Shown here: positions 26,630-35,191 of the stretch, piece after piece
How positions within the stretch are numbered: position 1 is the first letter of the stretch
Layout of the letters: the number at the start of each line of letters is the position of its first letter
Origin: an uncultured Myxococcales bacterium
GTDB lineage: Bacteria > Myxococcota_A > UBA9042
DNA: 64,000 nucleotides
Direction: 5' to 3'
Assembly: GCA_903883645.1 (NCBI GenBank)
Contig: CAISBR010000004.1
Span: forward strand, 1 to 64,000
Notes under the pieces: generated by a model
Databases searched by the model: none
What the model was told of the DNA's origin: nothing
The model's input: the letters and a program-made list of their open reading frames with translations, nothing else
Made by a program: the position numbers and the translations under genes

Positions 26630-26980
26630 CTAACCCTCGTCGCGCGCCATCGCCGCGATCAAGCGCTTGCGCTGGTCTGGAAACAGGTGCTTGAAGCGGA
26701 TTGCCCAGGCCAATTCGCTCGCGGGCGACGGCCCCATCACTTCGCCAAGTGCGCGGACGGGTTCACCTTCGTCGACATCGAGGTCGAGCCACACATAGCG
26801 CCCCAGCACCGCCGACGGCGGCTCGGCCAGGCTTACACCTTGCAGATCAAAGTGCTGGGCGGTGGCCACACAATCGGGCTCGTCCTGGGCACGCCGGCGA
26901 TGCAGCCCCACACGGTAGGCGTGCGGCGCGCGCTGCTCCGGGGCACGGCGAGAGGCGACGGAAGTGGTCTCGGTCTGCAT
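26630..26980 (-). CDS. PilZ-like domain protein
   Basis: A 116-residue cytoplasmic protein. An Arg-rich segment near residue 25 (YRVGLHRRRAQDEPDCVATAQHFDLQGVSLAEPP) corresponds to the PilZ RxxxR and D/NxSxxG regions, though the second motif is degenerate. Strands (YVWLDLDVDE, VRALGEVM, AIRFKHL) follow, then a C-terminal helix (DQRKRLIAAMARDEG). PilZ domains bind cyclic di-GMP, but the altered DLQGVSL motif leaves binding doubtful. It is the last gene of a minus-strand run with the repeat coiled-coil protein and a DUF2007-like protein. Confidence 0.68.
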   Translation of the reverse strand: MQTETTSVASRRAPEQRAPHAYRVGLHRRRAQDEPDCVATAQHFDLQGVSLAEPPSAVLGRYVWLDLDVDEGEPVRALGEVMGPSPASELAWAIRFKHLFPDQRKRLIAAMARDEG

Positions 26981-27065
26981 GGGGCCCTAGACTGCCAACT
27001 GCGGCAGACTGCGATAGTGGCCCAGCCTCGTGCGCCGTCAAAAAATGCGCACGCTCGACCGCCGG

Positions 27066-28160
27066 CTAGTGGGCGCGGGCCTTGACGATCTCATCGTATT
27101 CAGCCGTATACATGCCCAGATTATTGCGTACAATCTGCAGGTTTTGCGTGTTCGCCGGCCTACCGTGCACATCGTCGAGGCGCTGCATCTGCCGCTCGAC
27201 CTCGCTCAGCCGGTCGATAATGCCGCACAACCGATCGAGATCACGGGTAGCGCGCGTCTTGCCCGCAAAGTGCTCGCCGTAGGACTCAAACTCCGCGTTC
27301 GCCGCGGTCGCCAGGTCGCTCTCGAGCGAGGCCGCACTCGCCTTTTGCCGCTCCGCACGAATCGCCGTCAGCTCGCTTTGCCACGCCACAAGCCGCGACT
27401 CGACAATACCGAGGTTCTGGTCATTGCTCGCATCGGCCAAGCCCTGCTTCTTCAGCGCCACCATCTTGTCGCGCACGGTCTGCAGCGCACCGGTCAGCCG
27501 CACCAGCAGCTCGGGGCGCCGCGACACCCGCGGCTGATTGGCAAAGCAGCGCGTGTACTGAGCAAACAGGTTATTGGCCGTGCCGCCCAGCGCCGAAGCC
27601 TGGTCATCCGGCGCACCGTCGCTCTGGGCCTTTGCGACCTCTTGCCGCTCTTTGGTGAACTGGTCGATACGGCCGTCGATCACCGCCAGGTCGCTGCGCG
27701 CACCCTCGAGGTCGGGCCGCTGCGCCACCAAGGCCGCCATCGCCGCGCGAATCGTCTTGAGTTCATCGAGCATGTCGCCCAGCAGCGTGCCGTCGCGACT
27801 CGTGCGACTCTGCCCCGCAAAGTGGCGAGCATACACATGAAACACTTGGTTGGCCCGCGACCCCAGCTTGCCCGCTTCGGTCGCTTGCGGCCCCTGGCGC
27901 TTGGCTTGGTCGATCAGCGTGCGTTCGCTGCGGTACAGCTCGAGCTGCCGTTCGGACTGCGCCACCACCTCGTCGCGTTCTGCCGATTCGCCTTTGGCAC
28001 TGCGCAGTTGCCCGGCAAGGTCTTGGCACGAAGCGATCAGGTCGTCGAGCAGGTCAAGGCTGCGCGTCGCCCGCGCGTGACCGGCAAAATTCGCCGCGTA
28101 GCGCTGATCGATCTGTTCAAGTTGCTTCTTGATCTTAGTAGCTTGCGTGTCTTGCGTCAT
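27066..28160 (-). CDS. Four-fold repeat helical protein, unknown function
   Basis: About 364 residues from ATG 28160 (MTQDTQATKIKKQLEQ). No signal or membrane segment is present. Four repeats of about 90 residues each begin with a Y-x-x-(H/N/C)-FA-(G/N)-x-x-R motif (YAANFAGHARATRSLDLLDD, YARHFAGQSRTSRDGTLLGD, YTRCFANQPRVSRRPELLVR, YGEHFAGKTRATRDLDRLCG). Each has a second helix of the type NLQIVRNNLGMYTAEYDEIV. The repeats are helical and would stack as a solenoid or long coiled coil. I recognise no family. It follows a DUF2007-like gene and precedes a PilZ gene. Confidence 0.8.
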   Translation of the reverse strand: MTQDTQATKIKKQLEQIDQRYAANFAGHARATRSLDLLDDLIASCQDLAGQLRSAKGESAERDEVVAQSERQLELYRSERTLIDQAKRQGPQATEAGKLGSRANQVFHVYARHFAGQSRTSRDGTLLGDMLDELKTIRAAMAALVAQRPDLEGARSDLAVIDGRIDQFTKERQEVAKAQSDGAPDDQASALGGTANNLFAQYTRCFANQPRVSRRPELLVRLTGALQTVRDKMVALKKQGLADASNDQNLGIVESRLVAWQSELTAIRAERQKASAASLESDLATAANAEFESYGEHFAGKTRATRDLDRLCGIIDRLSEVERQMQRLDDVHGRPANTQNLQIVRNNLGMYTAEYDEIVKARAH

Positions 28161-28244
28161 CAGGCGCTGGGTTCCATACGCCGCGTTAGGCGGCAGGCTC
28201 CACAGCAAAGCACGCCACTTCGGCCGCGCAAGGCACGGCTTCGG

Positions 28245-28511
28245 CTATTGCGGGTCGTCGCGCAATTCTTCGGTGTCTTGCACCTTGGCATCGCCGTACT
28301 CGGCAATCAGGGCCTCGGCGCGATCGGCGTCGTCCAGCGGCACCACCACCCCCGTGCCGTGGGCAAACGCCAGCGCCGGGTCCAGGCCGCCCAGGTCATC
28401 TTCGTCGATAAGCTGTGCGTCGATGCCGTTGCCGCGAAGCCACTGCAAAATCGGCTCGGCGTCCATCGGGTTGTCTGCGTAGAAGACCTTGCGTTCGTCG
28501 GAGAATACCAT
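28245..28511 (-). CDS. Small DUF2007-like signalling protein
   Basis: An 88-residue protein from ATG 28511, preceded by GGAGGG; the ORF track start at 28724 is far upstream in another gene. KVFYADNPMDAEPILQWLRGNGIDAQLIDEDDL and VVVPLDDADRAEALIAEYGDA match the alpha-beta ACT/GIY-like fold of the DUF2007 family (putative signal-transducing proteins). It is cytoplasmic, with an acidic C-terminus. It lies 84 bases upstream of the repeat protein. Function unknown. Confidence 0.72.
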   Translation of the reverse strand: MVFSDERKVFYADNPMDAEPILQWLRGNGIDAQLIDEDDLGGLDPALAFAHGTGVVVPLDDADRAEALIAEYGDAKVQDTEELRDDPQ

Positions 28512-28570
28512 GATCGCCCTCCACTTTCGCTGCCTAGACTCAAGGTAGGTCGGCGCGGGCCAGCGGCAAG

Positions 28571-30856
28571 CTATTTCGTGGAGCACATGGCGGCGTCGGC
28601 GCTGCCGAGCGGGCTTAGGTAGCACGGGCGAATGCAGGCGGTGCCCGTATCGCTCCACATCTTGCCGCCCTTGGGGTCTTTGGGGTCTTTCAGGGCCAAG
28701 CACTGGTTGCCAGTCTGCAAGCACGGCTTAAACACGGCGTCGGTGCCGCCAATGGCGTCGTTCGGCCAGTTGATCTTGCCCACGTACCACATGTCGACCG
28801 GGCTCATCTCTTGGTCTTTGTACTCGACCTTCAAGTTGCCGAGGACATAAATCCGCACAGTTGCATAGCTTTTGCCAAAACCGTGGTCGTTCCAGTAGTG
28901 CACACCGACCGAGTACTGCAACGGCTCGCTCACCGTGCCCTGCGGCACATCGAGGTTGATGTTCTCGGGCCCGGCGCCATCGGTGTCGTCGAGGTCGAGA
29001 TGCGCATCGTCGTCGGTAGTCGACGCGCTGCCCCACTTGGGCATGGGGTTGAACCAGAAGCAATCAAACGGCTGATTGAACCACGGGTCGGGCTCGCCAT
29101 CGCAGTCGAGATCCTGGCCTTGCGCCAGCGGATGGGCCAAGTGCAAGTCCATGTCGGCACCCACGCCCTGGCCTTGGTTGGTCTCGTCCGAATCGGCGGG
29201 CGTCTTCCACAGCAGCTCCGCGTGCAGAGCTTCGCTAGGAATCACCAGCACTTCGACACACACGGGGTCGCCGCACGACTTCTTGGGCGGACTCTGATTG
29301 TCGTACACATCCAGGCAAAACTCGTAGGTACCCGCGGCGTTCGTGGTAAAGGTGGGGTCGGGGAAGTTGGCGCCGGGCACAAATGTCTGCTTGTAGCCTT
29401 CGGGCTGCTTGGCCACGGTCCACACGTACTTCGACACGCTGCCACCGCCGGGGGCATACGACGCTGAACCCTTTAAGTGCAATACGGTTTGCGGCACGAC
29501 CTGTTCGCCTTCTTGCACCGTGACCAGCGCCACCGGGCAGGTCTCGGCCACACACACGCCCGTCAGCTTGAGCGCCACGGGCGAGGCATTCGACTCAAAG
29601 TCCAAACTGCCCAGGTCGGGCGCATCCGCCAGCGCAGGCGGCATGTAAGTCACTTTAAACTCTTTACTATCGTTGACGGCGAGCACCCACGGCGCTGCGG
29701 CGGTCGGCTTGCCCAGCGTGCCAAAATCGACCGTATAGGCATCGCGCGCGCCGGCGTTGAGGCCGATGTTGCTGAGTGTGAGCTTTTCGCTGCCGCAGTT
29801 GGCCACGGTGATGTTTTGCGGAACCGTGCTGCCGACTTTGACCGCGCCAAAATTGACCACCGGCGACGGCGTAACCTGGATACACGGCACCTTGGTGTTG
29901 GCGGTGACGAGGATCGGCAGGCCGCCGACAATGGTGAGATCGTTGCTGAAAATCTTGATCTCGCCGGCGCGTTTCTTGTCGTCGACGGGCTTAAAGTGCA
30001 CGACGCCGCCGAGGGTACTGCCCGGCGCAATCGCCAGCGGCGGATCAAAGGCGGGCAGCGCGGTGCCGCCCTTTAGACTTTTGCCGGCAATGTCGACCGC
30101 GAACGACGAGTCGAGGTTCAGCTCAAATTTGCTGAGATACAGCGTACTTTCGCCGCCATTGAGCACCGCAAAGGTACCCGTGGCCTCGCTGCCGAGCTTG
30201 ACGTAGGGGAAGTCGACCTGCGGCGGCTGCACGCTGATCTTCGGTTTGCCTGCCGTGGTAACCACCTGGAAACACAGGTTCTTCTTGGCAAAATCCTTGT
30301 CGCCGCCCATCACCATGCACACCTTGGCGGTGCGAACCTTGGTGTCGAACTGGGTGTAGCGGATCTTGAACGTTTCCTGCGCGAACAGACCGCTTGGGGT
30401 GGCGCCGCCCACGGGCGCGAGCTTCTTCCACATCCCCTTCTTTTCTGAGCAGGGAACGGTGCCGGTCGAGTCCCAGCAAGAAAGTGCAACCACAGACGTT
30501 TCTTGCGGATTAGTGGGCGTATAGCTGAACTTGATGTCGTCGATGCGCAGCGCCGCCGCCGAGGTCAAATTGGCGGTATTGGTGATGCGAAACTCAGCAT
30601 CGGTGGTCTGCCCCAACGCGACCGAGCCGATCTGCAACTCGGTCTTGTCGCCCGTCGCGCCGGTCATTTGCTGGCTGTTGGCTAGGCGGCGCACCTCGGC
30701 CTTGGCGTAGCAGTCGAGGCCCGTTTGCACGCCGTTTAGGCAGCTTTCGAGCCCACCGCCCTCGCTCGACGCGGTGGTCGAGGTACTGGCGTCTTGGCCA
30801 CAGGCGCTCAGCAAAAGCGCGACTATAATCAACACGTTCCATGGCATGGTTCGCAT
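28571..30856 (-). CDS. Large lipoprotein with Hydin/SPD2-like (choice-of-anchor) beta domains
   Basis: A 761-residue protein from ATG 30856 (MRTMPWNVLIIVALLLSACG, lipid Cys19). Residues about 60-460 contain immunoglobulin-like ASH/SPD2/Hydin-type repeats, recognisable by VDFPYVKLGSEATGTFAVLNGGESTLYLSKF and VVNFGAVKVGSTVPQNITVANCGSEKLTLSNI. A PKD-like domain follows (LHLKGSASYAPGGGSVSKYVWTV, TNAAGTYEFCLDVYDNQSP). The C-terminal 200 residues contain aspartate-rich, calcium-type segments (DDDAHLDLDDTDGAGPE). It is probably exposed on the outer membrane. Function is unknown. Confidence 0.75.
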   Translation of the reverse strand: MRTMPWNVLIIVALLLSACGQDASTSTTASSEGGGLESCLNGVQTGLDCYAKAEVRRLANSQQMTGATGDKTELQIGSVALGQTTDAEFRITNTANLTSAAALRIDDIKFSYTPTNPQETSVVALSCWDSTGTVPCSEKKGMWKKLAPVGGATPSGLFAQETFKIRYTQFDTKVRTAKVCMVMGGDKDFAKKNLCFQVVTTAGKPKISVQPPQVDFPYVKLGSEATGTFAVLNGGESTLYLSKFELNLDSSFAVDIAGKSLKGGTALPAFDPPLAIAPGSTLGGVVHFKPVDDKKRAGEIKIFSNDLTIVGGLPILVTANTKVPCIQVTPSPVVNFGAVKVGSTVPQNITVANCGSEKLTLSNIGLNAGARDAYTVDFGTLGKPTAAAPWVLAVNDSKEFKVTYMPPALADAPDLGSLDFESNASPVALKLTGVCVAETCPVALVTVQEGEQVVPQTVLHLKGSASYAPGGGSVSKYVWTVAKQPEGYKQTFVPGANFPDPTFTTNAAGTYEFCLDVYDNQSPPKKSCGDPVCVEVLVIPSEALHAELLWKTPADSDETNQGQGVGADMDLHLAHPLAQGQDLDCDGEPDPWFNQPFDCFWFNPMPKWGSASTTDDDAHLDLDDTDGAGPENINLDVPQGTVSEPLQYSVGVHYWNDHGFGKSYATVRIYVLGNLKVEYKDQEMSPVDMWYVGKINWPNDAIGGTDAVFKPCLQTGNQCLALKDPKDPKGGKMWSDTGTACIRPCYLSPLGSADAAMCSTK

Positions 30857-30996
30857 GCAATTCCCCATCGGCCGCTTTTGACGCAATTGGCAGCGACCAC
30901 AGCCCGCGCAGCAACCGCTCATCGTGCGGTAACCCGCCAGCTTGCGCAAGTGGCCGCGGGCGCGACGGCGAGGTCGCCCACAGACCGGCTCTGACG

Positions 30997-32259
30997 CTAA
31001 CGGAACAAGCTAAACAGGGTGGCGATGCCAATGTGGACCTGAACGATGCGCGCGCGCTGTGTTTCCCACAACTCAAGGCCTAGGCCGTTCCAGCGAAAGC
31101 CGTCGCCGTCGCCGCTGAACCACACGCCGGCGCGCAATTCGTCGGCCCAGCCAAGTGTGGGCGAGCCGTTGCGGCGGTCGCTGCTGGCCGACCAGCTGGG
31201 TTCGAACCAGGCGATCGTGTCGTATTTGCCAAGAGTGGTGTGGCCTTGGGCGCGGGCCGACATCAGCAAGGTGCCGGGCAAGACACTTTCGGTCACGCCG
31301 GTGACGCTGAGGCCGCCCTGTACAGCCAAGCCATGCCGGGCGTTGCCGACTTGGGCGCCTAGAAACCCTGCCAAACCATAAGAAAATCCTAGGGGCAAGC
31401 CGCCGCCAAACTCCAAGCGCAGGGTCGCCGTCCAGCCCTGCTGCCGCGAGGCGCTCAGGATGTGTACGCCCAGGTCGCCGGCTAATTTCTGCTGGCCACC
31501 ACTGAAGTTACCCCCTACATAGGCCGAGCCGAAGCCGAGACCGGTATCGCCCTTAGGCGTGAGCAGATCGGGGTCGAACAAGCTGCCGGCCGCTGCAGGC
31601 CAGTCGCGCGCACACACAGCATCGGCCGTAGGGCGAATCTCATCGGTTAAGTCTGGGTGATTTGGACATAAAGTGGCCTTGTCGACCTTGGCCTCGCGCA
31701 GCATCCAGATGGACGCAGCCGCGAGATCGGGCGTGGGCACCGCATCAAACTCGTCGACGGCGCCCGCCGGTGCTGGGCTGGGCGGCTCGGGCGGCGGCAC
31801 GTACTCCGTCACCAGTCGCATGGCTACCCAGCTCGTCTTGCCGACAATGCCGGCCGAAACGATCGTGGCCGACCAACCGGCGCTGGCTTGCACGGCCCCG
31901 ACATCGACCACCCGACCGTCGCTGTAGCGCACACGGTGGCGGACAGAGCCTACGTAGGCGACGTGGATCGTGTCGCCATCGTCGACGGCAGTCGCGGGCA
32001 GTCGGGCCAAGGCAGCCACAGCCAATTTGCGAATTGCGGCAGGATCTTGCTGAGGTAGCGGGCCAACAATACCCGCAACGGTGCCCACGGCGACCACGGG
32101 CGGCGGCGCCACAGGCACGGGATCGGTCGCGGCGGGGGTCCCCGGCTTTGCCCCAGGCGGTGCAGGCCGCGGCCCCGCCAGGCCCATAGCCGGCACCAAC
32201 AGCAGCGACGCAATCGCGCCAAGCACCAACAGCAAGCTGCGTTTGACCCTAATCTTCAT
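30997..32259 (-). CDS. Secreted protein with C-terminal beta-barrel-like domain
   Basis: About 420 residues from ATG 32259 (MKIRVKRSLLLVLGAIASLL), with a signal peptide ending near MGLAGP. A Pro-rich linker is followed by a region with VHVAYVGSVRHRVRYSDGRVV-type strands, then from about residue 235 alternating Gly/aromatic strands (GDTGLGFGSAYVGGNFSGGQ, FSYGLAGFLGAQVGNARHGL) typical of outer-membrane beta-barrels, ending IGIATLFSLFR. It is 140 bases upstream of the Hydin-like lipoprotein and probably in the same transcription unit. Function unknown. Confidence 0.65.
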   Translation of the reverse strand: MKIRVKRSLLLVLGAIASLLLVPAMGLAGPRPAPPGAKPGTPAATDPVPVAPPPVVAVGTVAGIVGPLPQQDPAAIRKLAVAALARLPATAVDDGDTIHVAYVGSVRHRVRYSDGRVVDVGAVQASAGWSATIVSAGIVGKTSWVAMRLVTEYVPPPEPPSPAPAGAVDEFDAVPTPDLAAASIWMLREAKVDKATLCPNHPDLTDEIRPTADAVCARDWPAAAGSLFDPDLLTPKGDTGLGFGSAYVGGNFSGGQQKLAGDLGVHILSASRQQGWTATLRLEFGGGLPLGFSYGLAGFLGAQVGNARHGLAVQGGLSVTGVTESVLPGTLLMSARAQGHTTLGKYDTIAWFEPSWSASSDRRNGSPTLGWADELRAGVWFSGDGDGFRWNGLGLELWETQRARIVQVHIGIATLFSLFR

Positions 32260-32542
32260 AGCTTTTGCCCCGCAACTGGACGAGCGACCCGCCGCCATCG
32301 TAGAACGCGCGACGGATGCGACGCAATTGCCGCGATCGCACCTTCGACACAAATTTTAAGATTGTAGGTGCCCTGCGACCTAGCGAGGCAGGCGGCGGAG
32401 TTGCTAGGCTTGCCCTGCCCGGCCAGCCGTGGTCGGCCCCACCGGGCACCCATCCGGCGCCCGACGTCGCAGCGCCAGACTGTTCACGGCCTATACCATC
32501 TTTCTGCAGAATACTTAAGAACTTACGACCCATGGAGGACTC

Positions 32543-33046
32543 ATGCGCCTTGTCGCCATCACCCTGTTGACCCTGCTCGCCACCGCCTGTAACTCGGAAG
32601 GCGGCAATCAGACCACGGCCGACAACACCTGCTCGGCCAAGGTGGCTTGGTCCGGCGGCGACCATGGCAGCAGCGAAATGCGTCCGGGTGGCGACTGCAT
32701 CGGTTGCCACAAAAGTCGCGGCGAAGGACCCAACTACGTAGTCGCGGGCACGATCTACGGCGACATCGCCGATCACGACAACTGCGAAGGCAAGTCGGCC
32801 ATTACGGTGCAGATCACGGGCGCCGACGGCAAAGTCACCTCGGTGACCAGCAACGCCGCGGGCAACTTTTCGCTGAGCAACAGCAAGGGCTCAGTCAAGT
32901 TCCCGTACACCGTACAACTGCTCTACAACGGCAAGAAATACGGGGCGATGGCCACCAAGGTGTCGGACGGGTCGTGCAATACGTGCCACACCGCCACCGG
33001 CGAGACCGAGGGCCCCGCCGGGCGCATCATCGCGTTCGAAGAATAA
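32543..33046 (+). CDS. Lipoprotein with two CxxCH heme-binding motifs
   Basis: A 167-residue protein with lipobox LLATAC (Cys16). CIGCHKSRGEGP (about residue 51) and CNTCHTATGE (about 145) are c-type heme attachment motifs. Between them is a carboxypeptidase-regulatory-like beta fold (VVAGTIYGDIADHDNCEGK, NAAGNFSLSNSKGSVKFPYTV). It could be a diheme cytochrome c of the outer envelope. A GGAGGA site precedes the ATG. It is divergent from the beta-barrel gene; the roughly 280-base spacer before it holds no obvious promoter beyond AT-rich patches. Confidence 0.78.
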   Translation: MRLVAITLLTLLATACNSEGGNQTTADNTCSAKVAWSGGDHGSSEMRPGGDCIGCHKSRGEGPNYVVAGTIYGDIADHDNCEGKSAITVQITGADGKVTSVTSNAAGNFSLSNSKGSVKFPYTVQLLYNGKKYGAMATKVSDGSCNTCHTATGETEGPAGRIIAFEE

Positions 33047-33179
33047 CTGCAGCCGAAGCGAACCGCACCCGCGCAGAATACTTGCCGCTGCGACGCAGAA
33101 ACCGCACCATGATCGCCAGAGTCGCCGCCGCCGAGGGGTTCTGCCCAACGCGGCGAGCGGCAGGCGACAGGGGTGTGCG

Positions 33180-34361
33180 ATGCGAATGCTCGTTCTGATG
33201 GCAATTCTTGGGGCGACAGCTTGTGGTGCGACCCCTAACTCGGGCGGCAATTACTACGACGAGGGCGGGCCGGCGCCAGTATTCGGCAGCGACTCGGGCG
33301 CTGTGACCCCGGCTAGCGACGCAGCGACCGTTAAAGCCGACGCCGCAGCCGACGTAAGCCTAAGCGACACAACCGTTCTAGCCGACGTCACCGTAATCGG
33401 CGAGGATGGTCAGGGCCAAGACGGCGCAAACCCCATCGACGCGATCGCCGATCAAGTGGGCAAAGATACCCAGGCCGACACCAAAGCAGACGCCAAATCC
33501 GACACGGCGGACGCAAAATCGGACACGGTCGACGCCAAAGTAGACGCGAGCCCAGTGTGCGGCGACAAGAAGTGCGACGCGGCAAGCGAGGACTGCGCCA
33601 ACTGCCCCAGCGACTGCGGCGTATGCCCCGCCGTGTGCGGCGACGGCACGTGCGACAGCTCGGAAACCTGCGGCGGCTGCCCAGCCGACTGCTGCACCCC
33701 CAGCTGCGGCAACGGCACCTGCGAGCAACCGGGCGAAAATTGCAGCACCTGTAGCGCGGACTGTGGCAACTGCCCGACCGGCACCTGCAACACCATTACC
33801 TCGCAAGGCTGCAAAGCTGCTGAGCAATGCTACCTGGGCAGCGACATGAAACCGGTCTGCGGCGCGCCCGGCAGCGTGGCCGCAGGCTTGGCCTGCAACG
33901 CCGTAGCCGATTGCGTAAAGGGCTATATCTGCGTCTCGGGCCAATGCAGCAAAGTCTGCGATACCAAGAACTTGACACCCGGCTACGCCTGTCCGAACAG
34001 TGGCATCTGCGACGAGCTGAGCGCCAACGGCGTAGCCTTGCCCAACAACTTGGGCGTGTGCTTTGGCGGGCAAACCTGCAATTTGGTTAACAATTCGGGG
34101 TGCCCTAGCGGCCAGGCGTGCGTCTTCAGCGGCACAACCAAGGGCTGTGTGATCGCGGGCCCCGGCGGTACAGGCGCGGTGTGCCAAGGTTACACCGACT
34201 GCAAGACGAGCCACATCTGCGTCAACGATGGCAAATCATCGACTTGCCGGCAAAAATGCACGACGACGGGCACGGTTACCTGCACCGTCGGCACCTGTTC
34301 GGGCTTGACGAGCGGCAATCCGCCCAAAAGCACACCCGACTCGCTGGGCGGCTGCTTCTAA
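33180..34361 (+). CDS. Cys-rich lipoprotein with CGDxxCD...CPxDC repeats
   Basis: A 393-residue protein with lipobox ILGATAC (Cys15) and a Ser/Asp/Ala-rich linker with DAKSDTADAKSDTVDAKVDA repeats. Residues about 125-205 carry three tandem modules of the type CGDKKCDAASEDCANCPSDC, CGDGTCDSSETCGGCPADC and CGNGTCEQPGENCSTCSADC. The remainder is a looser Cys-rich region (CNTITSQGCKAAEQCYLGSD...). The CGDGxCxxxExCxxCPxDC module is widespread in surface proteins of Myxococcota-like bacteria. Function unknown; likely surface adhesion or stability. Confidence 0.78.
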   Translation: MRMLVLMAILGATACGATPNSGGNYYDEGGPAPVFGSDSGAVTPASDAATVKADAAADVSLSDTTVLADVTVIGEDGQGQDGANPIDAIADQVGKDTQADTKADAKSDTADAKSDTVDAKVDASPVCGDKKCDAASEDCANCPSDCGVCPAVCGDGTCDSSETCGGCPADCCTPSCGNGTCEQPGENCSTCSADCGNCPTGTCNTITSQGCKAAEQCYLGSDMKPVCGAPGSVAAGLACNAVADCVKGYICVSGQCSKVCDTKNLTPGYACPNSGICDELSANGVALPNNLGVCFGGQTCNLVNNSGCPSGQACVFSGTTKGCVIAGPGGTGAVCQGYTDCKTSHICVNDGKSSTCRQKCTTTGTVTCTVGTCSGLTSGNPPKSTPDSLGGCF

Positions 34362-34516
34362 GCCCGCACTGCCAGCGCCAACGCGGCGGCCAATGCAAGG
34401 CCACGAGCCTTGGTTACAACCAATGGATGCCAGCTAGTTTTGCCCCTGGGGCAGATCGAGTGCCGGCGTGGCGCGTCTTGCTGAGTGCGGCAACAGAAGT
34501 CGCCGAGGAGCAAGCG

Positions 34517-35155
34517 ATGGCACACACGACGGCGCGAGCGACAGGGCAGCGGGGGGCGTTGGCAGCGATGGTGGCGGCGGCAGTGGCCTTTGGTGCACTG
34601 GGCGCACCGCCCTTGGATGCAGACGACGATGCGGCGGCCAAACAGGAGCACGCGCAGCTAGTGGCGGTAACGCCCGAGACCGTCAAGGCACTGGGGCGGC
34701 TTGTCAAAGACCCGCTGTCGCCGTCGGGCTGGTCGGCCGAGATCGAAGTGACCAATCCGGCGCAAGAGACCGTGGGGCTCGACGTGGTGGTGGCGGTGAC
34801 GGAGTCGCGCGGTGGCGGCATGTCGCGCATGCCCGCGATGCCCGTGGTTAAATTTTCGCAAAAGACCCATCTCGAACTGCTGGCCGGTGCGCGGGTCAAG
34901 CAGCGCGTGGCCATCCCCAAGGGCACGCTGAGCATTAAGGGCGACAAGGTGCTGCGGCCGACCGCGGTTCGGGTGGCCATCGACAAGCTGCGGCGGGCCG
35001 ACGGTACGCTGGTGGCGGCGAAAAGTATGGGGCGAAAGCTGTTGCCATCACTGGCGATTGGCGACCTTGGCGACCTTCTCGACGACCTTGAGAAGCCGCC
35101 CATGGCCGCGCCAGCCCAGGGCGACGCGGTGGCCAAGCAGGCGCCGCAGCCCTAG
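34517..35155 (+). CDS. Secreted protein of unknown function
   Basis: A 212-residue protein from ATG 34517 with GAGGAG upstream; the ORF track starts at 34118 in a neighbouring gene. N-terminal MAHTTARATGQRGALAAMVA is a plausible signal peptide. A beta-sandwich-like region (WSAEIEVTNPAQETVGLDVVVAVTES) follows, with no enzyme motif. It is three bases before the next ORF-track start and 36 before the deiminase-fold gene, which suggests co-expression. No family recognised. Confidence 0.65.
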   Translation: MAHTTARATGQRGALAAMVAAAVAFGALGAPPLDADDDAAAKQEHAQLVAVTPETVKALGRLVKDPLSPSGWSAEIEVTNPAQETVGLDVVVAVTESRGGGMSRMPAMPVVKFSQKTHLELLAGARVKQRVAIPKGTLSIKGDKVLRPTAVRVAIDKLRRADGTLVAAKSMGRKLLPSLAIGDLGDLLDDLEKPPMAAPAQGDAVAKQAPQP

Positions 35156-35191
35156 CGATTGCCTTCAGCGCGGCGCAGGCGCAGGATCCAT

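Noticed and set aside
27030-28622. 530-residue plus-strand ORF opposite the four-repeat protein
   Set aside because: Its translation is Arg/His/Leu-rich with no domain signature and spans several minus-strand genes; the minus-strand frame shows regular repeats and proper starts.
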